Positions 11,333 through 22,072 of a stretch of DNA of 64,000 nt are shown one piece after another. The notes beneath the pieces were generated by a model. That model did not search any database. It saw nothing but the letters and a program-made list of their open reading frames with translations, and had not been told where the DNA came from. Positions within the stretch are counted from its first letter, which is position 1. Each line of letters opens with the position of its first letter. The position numbers and the translations under genes were made by a program. Source of the stretch: Celoporthe dispersa (lineage: Eukaryota; Ascomycota; Sordariomycetes; Diaporthales; Cryphonectriaceae); assembly GCA_016584495.1 (NCBI GenBank), contig WAID01000015.1, forward strand, positions 2,604,501 to 2,668,500, given 5' to 3'.

Positions 11333-13052
11333 TTATTCCTCGCTCACCCACCCCAGGGCCTGGCCCATCTTGACCTTGGACCCCTTCTCCACGCCCCAGT
11401 TCCAACCTCCGCGCATCCGCCCCTGCTCGTCCTCCTTTCCCAGCGGCGCTTCGAACACCAGCACGATGGTGCTGCCCAGCTGGAACCCGCCCATCTCCTC
11501 ACCCCTCCTCAGCGCGTGACCCTGCAGCACAGGACTAGCCATCTCGTACGTCGCCTCCGAGAAGCCCGTGTATAGCTCGCCCCGCGCGGCGGCCTCCTCC
11601 GCAGCCCTGTCGGCGGCGGTGTCGGTGGTGAGACTGTTGGTCCTCAGCTCGCGGTCGAAATTGACCTTGATGGAGCCGACGTTGGTCGCACCGACGGGGA
11701 CGAAGGAGAAGAAGCCCCAGCGCCACCTGCCGAGGAGCACCACGCGCTCGTTGAGCGTGAACAGGCCCGGGAGGGTCCGCTGGAGGTAGGGCGACACGCT
11801 GTACAGCTCGCCCGCGAAGTGGCGCCTGCGCTCGACGACCCAGTTCGTGGGCGAGTGGAAGCGGTGGTAGTCGCCCGGCGCGAGGTAGATGACGGCGTAG
11901 TAGAGGGATGTCGGGTGCTCCTTGGAGAGGAGGTCGTACCAGGGACGCTCGCCGAGGGCGAGGTCCGCGCGGACCTCAGAGACGGAGGCCGGGGATGCGT
12001 CGGTCGACTGGTCAGAGGGCCCGTCTTTGTTCTTGGACATGGCCGCCCCGGAGAAGAGGCCGGGCAGGGTGTAGCGGATGCCGTTGACACGGGCGAACTC
12101 CTCGTCCTGCTTGACGACCTCGGCATCCTTCTGGGCATCTTTCTCCTCGGTTGGGGTCCCGTCCTCGGTCAGCGGTGTGCTCATGCCGGACCTCAGGCTG
12201 GGCGTAGGTGTGTTCTTGCCGAGGAGGGCGTCGATGCTGTATGTCATGCCCTTCACCTGCTCGATATCGTTGCCTTGTATCTGTCCAAACTGCAGCACCT
12301 TTCCGTCCGAGGGTGATAGCAAGGCGTTCGGGTCGGGATGGAGTGGTCGGGCACCAGGCTTGAGGGTCCGGTAGAAGAAGGCTGCCAGGTTAGGATAGAC
12401 GTGCAGGTCGGGCTCAGAAACCTCGCCGAGGCTTTTGCTCCACCGTTAGTTGTTTGCGTTCCAGCAGAGCCCAGACAGCGGCACGGGGGCGAACTCACTT
12501 GACGCCGAATATCCAAGAGTAGAGCTTGAAGCCAGGGACACGGAAGTAGTAGGGGATGTCCACCTCGTTGAACTTGCCCCACAGCCTGGACAAAGCCTTG
12601 AGCGGCAGCGTGGACATGACCTGAACCTGCCATGGCCCATCAGGTCGTATCCGTGGGCGCTTCTTTGGCCTTGCTGCTGGCTGTTGCCCTTCCTCCTGCT
12701 GCTCCTTTTCCCTCGTGTAGACCTTGTAGCCCTGGACCAGGCCCAGGAATCCTATGCCGACCCCGACGGGGATGAAGTACCACTCAGTCCGAGACCTGCC
12801 CAATGCCATCCGCAATCGCGACGAGAACCTGGGTCGGTGCTGGGACTGCTGGGAGTAGAAGCGACGGCCGCCGCCGCCGTGGGCAGTCAGCTGCTGTTGG
12901 CCGGCGGTCTGGGAGGGAGGCTGTCTCGGCCGCCCTGCCTGGAAGAGGACCTGTCGCTGTAGACAGGTTGGACAGCGGAGGGCGGTAGGAGACTCATCGA
13001 GGAGCGCGCTTCGCACGAGGCTGCTGCCGAGCCTGGACATGGAAGCCATCAT
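11333..13052 (-). CDS. PSD1: Phosphatidylserine decarboxylase proenzyme, mitochondrial
   Basis: Converts phosphatidylserine to phosphatidylethanolamine at the mitochondrial inner membrane. Exon 1 is 13052-12499 and exon 2 is 12431-11333, separated by a 67-bp intron (GTGAGT/AAG). The product is 550 aa. The first of two adjacent ATGs is used. The N-terminus is Arg/Ser-rich like a mitochondrial presequence and is followed by a membrane segment (WYFIPVGVGIGFLGLV, about residues 96-111). Family hallmarks are present: LSPSDGKVLQFG, PGDYHRFHSPTNW, RVVLLGRWRWGFFSFVPVGA. The autocleavage site LGST is encoded at 11479-11468. In this family cleavage there separates the beta chain from the alpha chain and creates the pyruvoyl group on the Ser. 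A Ser/Thr/Glu-rich insert separates the DGKV and PWYDLL blocks. The gene has no frame breaks, unlike most of its neighbours. The next gene diverges from it. Confidence 0.95.
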
Positions 13053-14073
13053 GGGCTCAGCGCGGAGCTGGGTCCTCGAGGAGATGGGAGTCGGCTGTGT
13101 GGGTTGGAAAATTTCCCTTGTGATGGAGGCTTATCGATATCGGCAGATCAAGAGACCCATCGGCCCATCGCATGATCCAGGGGTCGGCAATGCGGTGAGA
13201 ATTCAATTGATTCCGATCTTGCCGGAACGCGTACTCTGAGATCTGATGTAGTCTCTGTCGACGGGCAGTGCGTGCAGGGTGGTGTGTGGCAGTCATAACA
13301 GGATCAGGTTTAACTCTACTGCGTGCTGCGTTTGGATGTGGTAGCTATGACGTCTTTGGCAAAGCTATGGCTTCTCGCCTGGCCAACTGCTAACCTCGGC
13401 CCCAGCACTCCGGGCCCGGGCTTAGGGGCCTGGCCAGCGGGACACGGAGAGAGAAACTATGCTAAGTAGATGCTCCCATATTGACAAGCAGAGGAGACAC
13501 TGCCAGATGGAAGAGGTGCTAACCTTGGGGAGCTGGGAAAGCAGCCCAGGATAGTTTCACTCATGGTGAGGGGCTGAAGGGTAGGTAGGGTCTTGATTGG
13601 GTGGTATCAGGGGTTCCTGAGTACGTCCTTGCCGTGCAAGCCGTGGTACGGTTGGTACCTGAGCTGACCCTGGCCCGCCTGCGGGCTGCTCCATCCCCGG
13701 GCCCCCACCTCTGGAAGCCCCTAGCACCCACGCCCTGGAATGTAGCTTACCTGGCCTGATCGCCGTGGCAGGCACTGCAGCTTGTTGAATAGCGTCTCGT
13801 TTCCACCATACAAGTACCCACCGTGCGTAACATTTGAGGGTGGTGTCTTTGTTTTCTCAAAACACGCCCTTCAAGCAGATCTCGTAAACATGTAACCAGT
13901 CGTTTGCACCTGACACTTGCTGGATCTCAACCAAACCTCCTCCTCCTCCTCCTCAACTCCCCACGACAAGAAAAAGGGGACGCCGGAGTTGTCACTCGTT
14001 CAACAGAGTACATGCAACGTCATCTCAGCTTGACCTAGCCACTCGAAACCGTGCACCTCTCCTCTGTTCTGCC
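13053..14073. other. Divergent promoter region between PSD1 and the HERP-like gene
   Basis: About 1 kb with no coding signal. It holds a (CCT)n tract at 13936-13954 and CT-rich sequence just upstream of the plus-strand start at 14074. The small minus-strand frame at 13557-13775 has random composition. Confidence 0.5.
13936..13954. repeat. (CCT)n microsatellite
   Basis: Six CCT units in the pyrimidine-rich leader region upstream of the gene that starts at 14074. Confidence 0.75.
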
Positions 14074-16329
14074 ATGGCTGACGAGACGGGGTCCTCGTCG
14101 GCAGCTTCCCTCCCCTCCTCCTCCTCCCCAGAGGAGCTCTCTGTCAACCTCTCTATCGTCTCGCCCTCTCCAAGCGTGGACGAGCCTCTCAAATTCCCGG
14201 TCTTCCGGCCTCAACGACCGTTGCAGAGCTCAAGGAGAAGATCCGGGATGCTCTGGAGTCAAGGCCGACAAACGAGCAGCAGCGCCTGATACACCAGGGA
14301 AACTGCTGGGCAGGGAGCAGGATACCTTTCTCCAGGTGCTGGGCGAGCAGCGTGTGAGTCGTCCTGACCCCGTCTCGTCCCCCTCTCTCTCTCCGGGCAG
14401 GCCCTCTTGCTGACGCACTTCGCCGCGGTAGATCCGCGATACCGACCAGTTTGTCGTACACCTGGTCATCAATCAAGCCCAGAATCATGGCACCCCCAGG
14501 CCCCTCCACCGCGCCTCCTGGTCAGGACGCATCGCTCGCCCGCCCTCCCTCACAGACCATCCCGCACCCCAATGTACAAGGCGGCCAGAATTATCATCGC
14601 CCGCAAATGATGTGGCCCCAGGGGCTGCAAGCGAACCAGCCCAACCCGTCAAGGCTTCACCAGCACCAGAGGCTTCAGGAGTACGTGAACCAGGTGCAGC
14701 CACGGATGGGTGCGACCCCGCTAGATCAGGCGAGAGGTAGCCAGACGGCCAGCATCCCGCAGCCTCGAGGAGGCGCTGCTGTCGCACCCAACGGTGACGC
14801 TTACCGCCTTGCGACGCAGAACGCGGCACACATCGGCCCCGACGGCCATGTCCACCCTACACCTCGGCCAAACTCGCAGCCGGGCAATGCAGGCGCGTTA
14901 GGCGTTGGCTTTTCCTTTACAGCAGATGATGTCAGAGCCATTCTCAGAGCTGCTGATGGTCCCCAGGCGACGACGATGCTGAGCGGAACCATGGCCGAAG
15001 CCGCGCACAGAAATGCACAACAGACCACGATGGCGCACCTGCAGCGCATGCACTATCTGCACCGGAACGGCCACCCGCCGCCTGTCCAGACACCTGGCTT
15101 CACCGTGCCCTGGAGACCTGCCTCTGCGGCCCCACAGCAGGACAGCTACACCTGAGACCACGAGAACGCCGAGCAACGAGACCTCCTCGGCACAAGCAAA
15201 CGGGGTGCCGGCCCCGAGCCAGCTCGAGGTGTACCTCCTCAACTCTCCCCAGGGGCCTCTGGGACTGCTCCTGAACGGTCCTACAGAGCTGTACTACACA
15301 CCTAACCCGCGTGCCCACCACCCTACCTACACCGCGATGCCCACGTACTATCCGTCTTGGTACCCGCTGCCGCCGCCGCGCGTCGTCCAGGGATCCCAAC
15401 AGTCCCAAGCTCCTGCCCATCCCCAGCCTGGCGGCTCGGCACCAGCCCAGCAGGCACCGCAACAAGGCAACATACGCGTCAATACCTACCAAGGACCTGC
15501 CGCCGCACAGCAACCGGCGGGCCAGCAACCAGCAGGCCAGCACCCGGTAGGCCAGCAGCAGGCACGGGCCCAGCCGCTGGCCCCAGGTGCTGCTGCAGCA
15601 CACATACATCCGGCCAATCCTGAAGGTAACCTGGCGGCGGCCCTGCTTGCCGCGCTGTGGCCTCACGTCTGGCTGCTGATCAGGCTGGCGGTGTTCGTGT
15701 GGTGGTTCACGTCGGCAAACACCAGCTGGACGCACTGGTTCATCATCATGTTCCTGGCGACAGCCGTGTTCCTCGTCAACACGGGACTCTTCAACGGGAT
15801 GGCGAATGATGTGTTCCAGCCCATACGGCAGCACGTCGAGGGCCTGATCCCGTTTGCAGGCCCCGAGAGGAGGGACAACGCACCGCCCGCTCAGGAGGGC
15901 AATAACAACAACCCCGACCAACAGGCTGGGCAGCGCCAGGGCGAGCCGGACCCGGCGCAAGCTGCTGCGCGGCTGGTGGAGCAGCGCAGGGAACAAAACG
16001 CACACTGGCTGCTTGACCAGATACGCCGGGTCGAGAGGGCCAGCCTCCTGCTTCTGGCCAGTATCCTGCCGGGAGTGGCCGAGCGGCACATTGCGCGCCT
16101 CGAGGCTGAGGCACGCGCAGAGCGAGAGCGGCAGGAGGCAGCCGAGCGAGCCGAACAGGAACGCCGCGAAGAGGAGGAGCGTGCGGCTGCTGAGGCCTCT
16201 GCCTCGGCGGCCACAGGTCAGGAGGCAGAGAGCGCTGCTGGAGACGCAGATGGAGCTCAGCAGAACGGTGATGTCCCGCCTGGCGGGAACGGCGGTGAGG
16301 AGCAGCAGCACCCTGTTGCCGCGTCTTGA
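14074..16329 (+). CDS. HERP/Usa1-like ubiquitin-domain membrane protein (ERAD scaffold candidate)
   Basis: Start ATG 14074, intron 14354-14431 (GTGAGT/TAG), stop TGA 16327-16329; 725 aa after correction. Residues about 20-110 form a ubiquitin-like domain (LPASTTVAELKEKIRDALES, QQRLIHQGKLLGRE, DTDQFVVHLVI) like that of HERPUD proteins. A Pro/Gln-rich linker follows. Two hydrophobic segments (VWLLIRLAVFVWWFTSA and WFIIMFLATAVFLVNTG) are encoded at about 15665-15790. The tail is a charged Arg/Glu/Ala coiled coil. HERP and yeast Usa1 organise the Hrd1 ubiquitin ligase in ER-associated degradation; that role is inferred from domain order. Four frame shifts are needed: one base lost near 14196 (CCC), one lost at 14297-14302 (GGGAAA), one gained at 14493-14497 (CCCCC) and one gained at 15130-15133 (CCCC). 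With these the length is exactly 726 codons. Confidence 0.7.
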
Positions 16330-17489
16330 GCTGGCTTGAGAACTCTTGCCCCTTTTTTTCTTCCAGAGCCAGCAAGAGCACAAGCAAGACGGAAAGGCGA
16401 TTTCATGATGGAAAATTTCATTGTATTACTATTGACTTGAGCATTTGAAGAGCAAGGGCAAAGGGAAACAGGGAGAGATATCCACTGCGCACAGATCGCA
16501 TATCAAAGCACGGAGTATTGAGGGCAAAACAAAAAGAGAGGGGTGTTGTCAGATCCCGACCATGAGTGAGAAGTCTAGCTGATGGCCTCATGTGAACGCA
16601 GCCTAGCCTATCACGGTCGGGGGCCATGAGAGTGGCTCAGAGCCAACACGTAAGGATCTTTTGAGCCTCATCTCTCGACCACCCGGTGTGTTTCTTTTCG
16701 CCATTAATTGAGGCAATTTCCTACCCTTCTTCCAGTTCAGATGAATCCGATACCTAGTCAGCCTACGCGATCCTATCGTGAACGTGCAAAGCCAGCCAGC
16801 CAGTCCCACCACGCCCTGGCCTGCACTCAAGAAAAGAAAAGGAAGTCTGACGCGTTCTTCCCAGCATGGTCGTCCTATCCTCTGGGCCTTGGACCATGAT
16901 TCTTTGCCTCAGGTGAGTATATCGCAAGACTTTATTCTTGGCTGTGACCAACAAAGCCAAGACACAGACGGCGAATTGAGTCCAGAACACGGCAGCACCA
17001 GGAGATGACAAGGGAGAGGACCTACCTACGAGTGACCACCCATCTCCTTCTCGACACCAGACACGCCGCCGTCCGAGGAGATGCTACTAGCTAGTACGAT
17101 CGTATCATCATCGCTCTCCCTCCCCAGAAGCCAGCTGCTATATCCTTGCGCGGCGGATCGACCGAGCCTCGGCTTGTTGTTCCCTCCCCGCAAATCCGCC
17201 AGAGAGGTGCTCCACCCCGGTCCGGGGAACCACCTCGCACGTTCTCTCCTTCTCCTGCGGAAGAACGATTTAAGCAAGGCAGACCCATTTTCGTCTGGTG
17301 CCCTCTTTTCTTTTGTCTTCATCAGCCATCCCCTGGCGCATCTCTCTCAGTGAGTCCCCCTTCATTTTCCGAGATTCTCATACCAGACTAGAGACAATAC
17401 GCGTTCATGAGGCTGACCGACACAACAAGCATGAAGCAAGGCATTCATTCGAGTGTGGATTGCAGCTTATAGACCACACATTCGGCAAC
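16330..17489. other. Intergenic region upstream of the SDR gene
   Basis: Contains the 3' end of the HERP-like gene and the leader of the SDR gene. Pyrimidine-rich tracts lie at 17100-17370. The open frames on either strand are short and of random composition. Confidence 0.5.
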
Positions 17490-18409
17490 ATGGAGGACCA
17501 CAAGATCGAGGACTTCTCCTCCCTCTTCAGCCTCAAGGGAAAAGTCGCCGTCGTCACTGGCGGCTCGCGAGGACTCGGCCTGACAGCTGCCTCGGCGTAA
17601 GTCATCAAGCTGGAGAACTAAACACAGATGAGCTCTGACCAGACCAATCAGCTAACAAACCCCTCCCCTTAAAAAAATAGCCTCCTCCAAGCAGGCTGCA
17701 CCAAGGTCTTCATCTCCTCCCGCAAGGCCAAAGCCTGCGAGGAAGCCGCCAAGACCCTCAACGCCCTCCCCAACCTCCCGCCAGGCAGTCTCGCCATCCC
17801 CGTGCCCGCCGACAGCGCGACCGAGGCCGGTGTCAAGGCCCTGGTCGACGGCGTGCGCCGCCACACAGACCACGTCGACATCCTCCTCGCCAACGCAGGC
17901 GCCACGTGGGGCGAGGCCTTCGACACGCACCCCGACGCCGCCATCGCCAAAATCCTCGACCTGAACGTGCGGGCTGTGTTCAACACGGTGCGGCTGTTTG
18001 CGCCCCTGTTGCAGGCGCGCGCCTCGCTCGCGGACCCGAGCCGGGTTGTGATCACCGCTTCTGTCGCGGGGCTCGGTGTCAGCACGCTGGGGAAGCAGGC
18101 TACGTTTGGCTACTCGGCGAGCAAGGCCGGGGTGATTCATCTGGGTCGGAACTTGGCCTTGGAGCTGGGACCGCGGCACATCACGGTGAATAGCATCTGC
18201 CCGGGATTCTTCCCGACCAAGATGAGCACGGGGCTGCTGGAGCTGAGCGGGGGCAGAAGAAGATTGCGGATCTTAATCCTATGCGGAGGCTAGGCAAGCC
18301 GGAGGATATTGCGGGGTTGGTGGTGTACCTGTGTAGCAGGGCTGGGAGCCACGTCAACGGGGAGGCGGTTGTTGTGGATGGTGGTGCCATGTGGAGCAGG
18401 GGGAGTTGA
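17490..18409 (+). CDS. Short-chain dehydrogenase/reductase (SDR)
   Basis: Classical SDR with a Rossmann fold that uses NAD(H) or NADP(H); the substrate is not predictable. Start ATG 17490; exon 1 17490-17596; intron 17597-17680 (GTAAGT donor, A7TAG acceptor); exon 2 to the stop TGA at 18407-18409. Motifs in order: cofactor TGGSRGLG at residues about 23-30, NAGA, catalytic-type Ser in ITASVAG, YSASK (Tyr-x3-Lys), and ICPGF after the active site. One G is missing in the GGGGG run at 18249-18253. Adding it restores the usual C-terminus (GKPEDIAGLVVYL ... VNGEAVVVDGG) and gives 278 aa, normal for the family. The closest functional group I can name is the 3-oxoacyl-ACP reductase/RhlG-like SDRs, by general resemblance only. 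It ends convergently with the methyltransferase gene. Confidence 0.85.
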
Positions 18410-18443
18410 TGGCTCCTGGGGACTCGCACCTGTAGGAGGAGGG

Positions 18444-18490
<47 letters not shown>

Positions 18491-19357
18491 TGTGTGTGTG
18501 TGTGTATAGTATGGACAGACCACAGCCGTATACATCATCAAGACAGAGCACGTGTGTTGCGAGAGGAGTACCTGGGAATATGCATGTCCTTCATTTTCAA
18601 AACAAGAAGAAGAAAGAATGAAATAAAGCCTCGGTATGCCCTTGGAGGCTCTCGCTCCGTACAGAAAAGGCCTCTAGCTGTGTACCGAAGCCCAGATCTC
18701 ATCTCATCTACCCGCGGATGCCCTTCAATGCGATGCGTCCATCGTATGCAGATTCGAATCCATCCGAAAAATGCTCAACCAATGTACAGACTAATATCAA
18801 AACCTTGTATGCCCTTCACAGTAGGCCAGGTTCAATTCCAACATCTCCTGGTCCATTACCGAAGGCCTAAACTTTTATCCGATGATGACTGGGACAACAT
18901 CAGTTCGAAACAGAAGAACCCCAACAAAGACAGTACAACCCAGACGCTCCGAGTCACCGAGGGCTCACAACTCGCTGCTAAAATCAAGTAGCGGTACCCC
19001 TGGGTCGACAGGTGAACAGGTTCGTGTCGCATTGATTTCTTCGTGGGTCACTTCGAGGGCAGACCGTTCGCCATCATCATCTCGATAAAACAAAACATCC
19101 TGCACAGTTTTGCCCTGTCACGGCTCTGAGTCGCTCTAGGCTGCAACCAAGTTCCATTAGGCCCTGATGCGGTCGATGACCAATTCTTTTCGGTGCAGGT
19201 GCAGGCTGTGAACAACATGGGCCATACAAAAGTCAAGCGAGGTGGTCATCTCCTCACCAACACTATTTCTTGACTTTTCCGGTCCAGGAATGACAATCAG
19301 TACCGGTTCGCCGCCTCTTGTTGGTCGGGCTGTGCGATTCCCTCTGGACCCTCGGGC
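18410..19357. other. Convergent intergenic region, no gene seen
   Basis: 3' flanks of the SDR and methyltransferase genes. The AG/TG microsatellite is near its left end. The open frame at 18488-18991 starts inside the microsatellite and has no protein-like character. Confidence 0.55.
18444..18506. repeat. (AC)n(AG)n(TG)n compound microsatellite
   Basis: A few AC units, about 19 AG units and about 8 TG units, directly 3' of the SDR stop codon and probably within its 3' UTR. Confidence 0.9.
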
Positions 19358-20799
19358 TCAGGCAGCGGGCTTGCGAGCCACCCAGAAGGTGGCGTAGTAG
19401 ATCGTCTGCAGCATTGACTGCTGGTCCTGGATGTACGGGGCCTTGATGTTGGACTCGACCTTCTCGACAACAAAGCCGACGCCGCTGACGAGAGCTATCA
19501 CCTCGTCTGCAGACAGCTCGAAGCTGCCCGGATCTGCAACCCCGACGAGTTGTTGGCGTCGTGCTCGCCATCGCCGTCATCGTCGTGACCGTGGTTGCCT
19601 GGGGCATTGTTCTCAAAGTGCCACAGGAGAGGGCCGATGTTGATGAGAACACCGCCGGGCTTGAGGCAGCTGTAGATGGTCTCGAGGTAGCGGATCAGGT
19701 TAGGTGCGGTGTCAAGGAAGAAGACGGAGGCTACGGCGTCATAGGCGTCCTTGTGCTCCGCATCACTATACAGACACAAGAAGTCCGCCGCGCACATCGA
19801 CATGGAGCCGACGCCCTGAGCTTCCGACATGGCCGTGGCAGGGTGGATGTCGGGGATCTTGTAGCCCTGAAGATGGCGCTCGCGGCTGTTGTGGTTGGAG
19901 AAGGTGTGGACCCACGGGTAGATTGTGTGCTGGCCGGCGGACTGGACAAAGTTGAGGATATAGGAGGAGGCGATGAGCTGGTGATAGGAGATCTCGTTGC
20001 CCTCGGCATCGTAGCCGCTTAGGGTCAGATCGAAGACGAGTCGGGCCAGGCCGGCGCCCGGGACGAGGACCTTGAGATGCTCAACCTCGGGCTTCCTGGC
20101 GCGCTCCGCGGCCATGGCACGCTTGATGGGACCGTAGCTGGCCTCACGCTCCTCGGCCCCTCGGCAGACCAGTCACGGTAGAACTGACGAATGGTGCTCC
20201 TCGCCTTGTCGATGTCGCCGTACTTAGCGACGCCAACCCACTGCTCGGGCATGTGGAACTCGCCCTCCTCGTTAGGCTCGTAGACCTGGAAGCTCCGCAT
20301 TCCGTGCTTGGCGATGGTCCGGGAAAGCTCGGCGTTGGAGTCAATAGCCGCGTCGACCTTGTCCAGGGTCTCGAGATAGTTGAAAGGGGAGCGGCGAGCA
20401 TCTTCCAGTGAGCCTCGGGCAGGGCGTAGAAGGACTGACGGCGCAGATGGGTGCAGTTGAAATGGGCAACCTTTCCGTACTGCCTGTAGGGATGTCAGTA
20501 GTGTCCTGGGGAGAGGCGAGGTCTATGGAGCGTGGAGGATGCCCGTCTGAGAGGGCATTTACAAGACTGGCAAGTACATGATATAAGTGGTGACTAGAGC
20601 CTCACGCTGATCTCAACTGGAAGAGAGAGCAGGGAAAAAGATGAGCTCAGTGCTGGGATGGCAGGTGTGTAGGATGTGTATTGACTGACACGAAGGAGTC
20701 AAGAGCACAGAACATGACTCTGGCCTCCTCTGGGTCATCAACAGTCTTGTCAATGCCCTGCCAGGCATTCTCGTCAGTGAGCTCCTGCTGAGTGGCCAT
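19358..20799 (-). CDS. Carnosine N-methyltransferase-like (N2227 family) SAM-dependent methyltransferase
   Basis: Start ATG 20799 (MATQQELTDE). Exon 1 is 20799-20690. The intron 20689-20484 uses a GTCAGT donor, which is the less certain boundary. Exon 2 is 20483-19358 and ends in TGA. Corrected length is 412 aa. The N2227/UPF0586 family (human CARNMT1, yeast YNL092W) methylates the histidine imidazole of carnosine-like dipeptides. Seen here: the SAM-binding block VLVPGAGLARLVFDLTLSGY followed by GNEISYHQL; HTIYPWVHTFSN; and DAYDAVASVFFLDTAPN with LKPGGVLINIGPLLWHFEN. Three one-base losses in runs break the frame: GGGG at 20386-20389, CCCC at 20157-20160 and CCCC at 19540-19543. A His/Asp/Gly-rich low-complexity insert follows HFEN. 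The gene diverges from the chaperone gene to its right. Confidence 0.85.
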
Positions 20800-21566
20800 T
20801 GTGTGCTGTATTTCCGATGGCACAAGTTCTTGTTCTGTTGAGGAGGGCTGTCAGCTTGGTGCTGTTGTGGCTGAAGCCAGGGACCGGGCCTCAGGGGCAG
20901 GGGCTCTCCGTGGGACTATGAGAGCTGTCTGTTGAGTAGGATGTCAACAGCAATGCGAGGCGATGATGATAATTCTCCGAAATGCGCCCTCGTGATAACT
21001 CCGGACCTGGTCACCAAGGGTGGTTGATCAAAAATGTTGAGACGCATGCTGGAGAGTAAAGATGTAGATTTGGAGAAGAGAAGGAACGCGAAAGTATGCC
21101 GTGAGGTTAGCAATGTTATTGTTATTCAAAAAAAAAAAAGTATGTCAAGACATCGTCAACTGGTGGGGTTTTATATCGTTTGTTGTTTTCCATGGCCGAA
21201 GGTGAAGGTTTGTCCGAGTAGGGCATGCTGAGGGTCGACCAGCAATGCCTGCCCAGGCTAGGCCTACCCGAGTTTGCTGCATGGCAGACAAGATGGCCCG
21301 GCCCACCCAGGCCCCAGCCCGGCTGCACAGCATCGTCCACTGTGGTCCATCTCCAACCCACTGTAGACTTGACTGCTATAGCGGCAAACCTGCCCAAGCT
21401 GACACACTACAGATAGAGAGAGAGCTCCAGTGCACACCTGTACACTTTCAATGCACACTCCAAATGACCAAGCAAGTGGCCAGCTTATTTTCCAACCAGC
21501 CCACCAGCCTCTCTCTTATCCATAACCAGACCTGAGAAACCGCTACACTTGCCTGTATCAGTAAAG
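20800..21566. other. Divergent promoter region between methyltransferase and PAC4 genes
   Basis: No coding signal. A12 tract at 21128-21139. A CT-rich leader precedes the ATG at 21567. Confidence 0.5.
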
Positions 21567-22072
21567 ATGGCAAACACGACACAGACATTCCAGCTCTCCT
21601 TCCCCTCCCGAGGTCACTCGACACCCGCATCTACATCCATCTGACCATCCAGGCAAAGTCCATCGTGCTCTTCCTGACGACCGCATCGGCAGATGAGATG
21701 TCCAGCGCGCCGCCCATGGGCTCCTTCGTCTACGCGTTGCCTGACGTGAGTCCTGCTCGCCCCCTCGGCCGCATCGCTGTGCTGACCTCCTCTCGTCAGA
21801 AACTCAACCCGAGCCAGCCTCTCTCGACGCCCCTCTTCAGCGTTGAGCCCTCGCTGGAGTTCACCTCCCGCCTGGCCCGGCTCCTCTCCAAGAGGGCGCA
21901 GCTCCCTGTATACGTGGGCAGCTCGGTGAGTCTCGCAGGCGCAGGGCTCGGCGGGACTGTAGAAGAGGAGATGGAGGCTTTCAAGAAGGTGGTCGACGTC
22001 GTCACGGGAAAACTGCAGACGCAACGGGGCATCACGAATGGGGTATCTGGGATGTCCATCAGCAGTTCATGA
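21567..22072 (+). CDS. Proteasome assembly chaperone 4 (PAC4/Poc4-like)
   Basis: Start ATG 21567 (MANTTQTFQL); exon 1 ends at 21745; intron 21746-21799 (GTGAGT/CAG, 54 nt); exon 2 from 21800 to the TGA at 22070-22072. Corrected length is 150 aa, typical of this small chaperone. PAC4 with PAC3 helps assemble the 20S alpha ring. Diagnostic blocks: DTRIYIHLTIQAKSIVLFL, GSFVYALPD, LNPSQPLSTPLF, FTSRLARLLSKR, LPVYVGSS and GGTVEEEMEAFKKVVDVV. One C is missing from the CCCC run at 21602-21605, which separates the ATG from the conserved part. The intron is a multiple of three and stop-free, so a retained-intron transcript would still be in frame. Confidence 0.88.

Noticed and set aside
15100..16383. 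427-codon minus-strand open frame
   Set aside because: Antisense of the HERP-like gene; Cys/Leu/Arg-rich composition typical of a shadow frame.
18744..18765. B-box-like palindrome ATTCGAAT resembling a tRNA T-arm
   Set aside because: No acceptor-stem pairing or A box is found on either strand.
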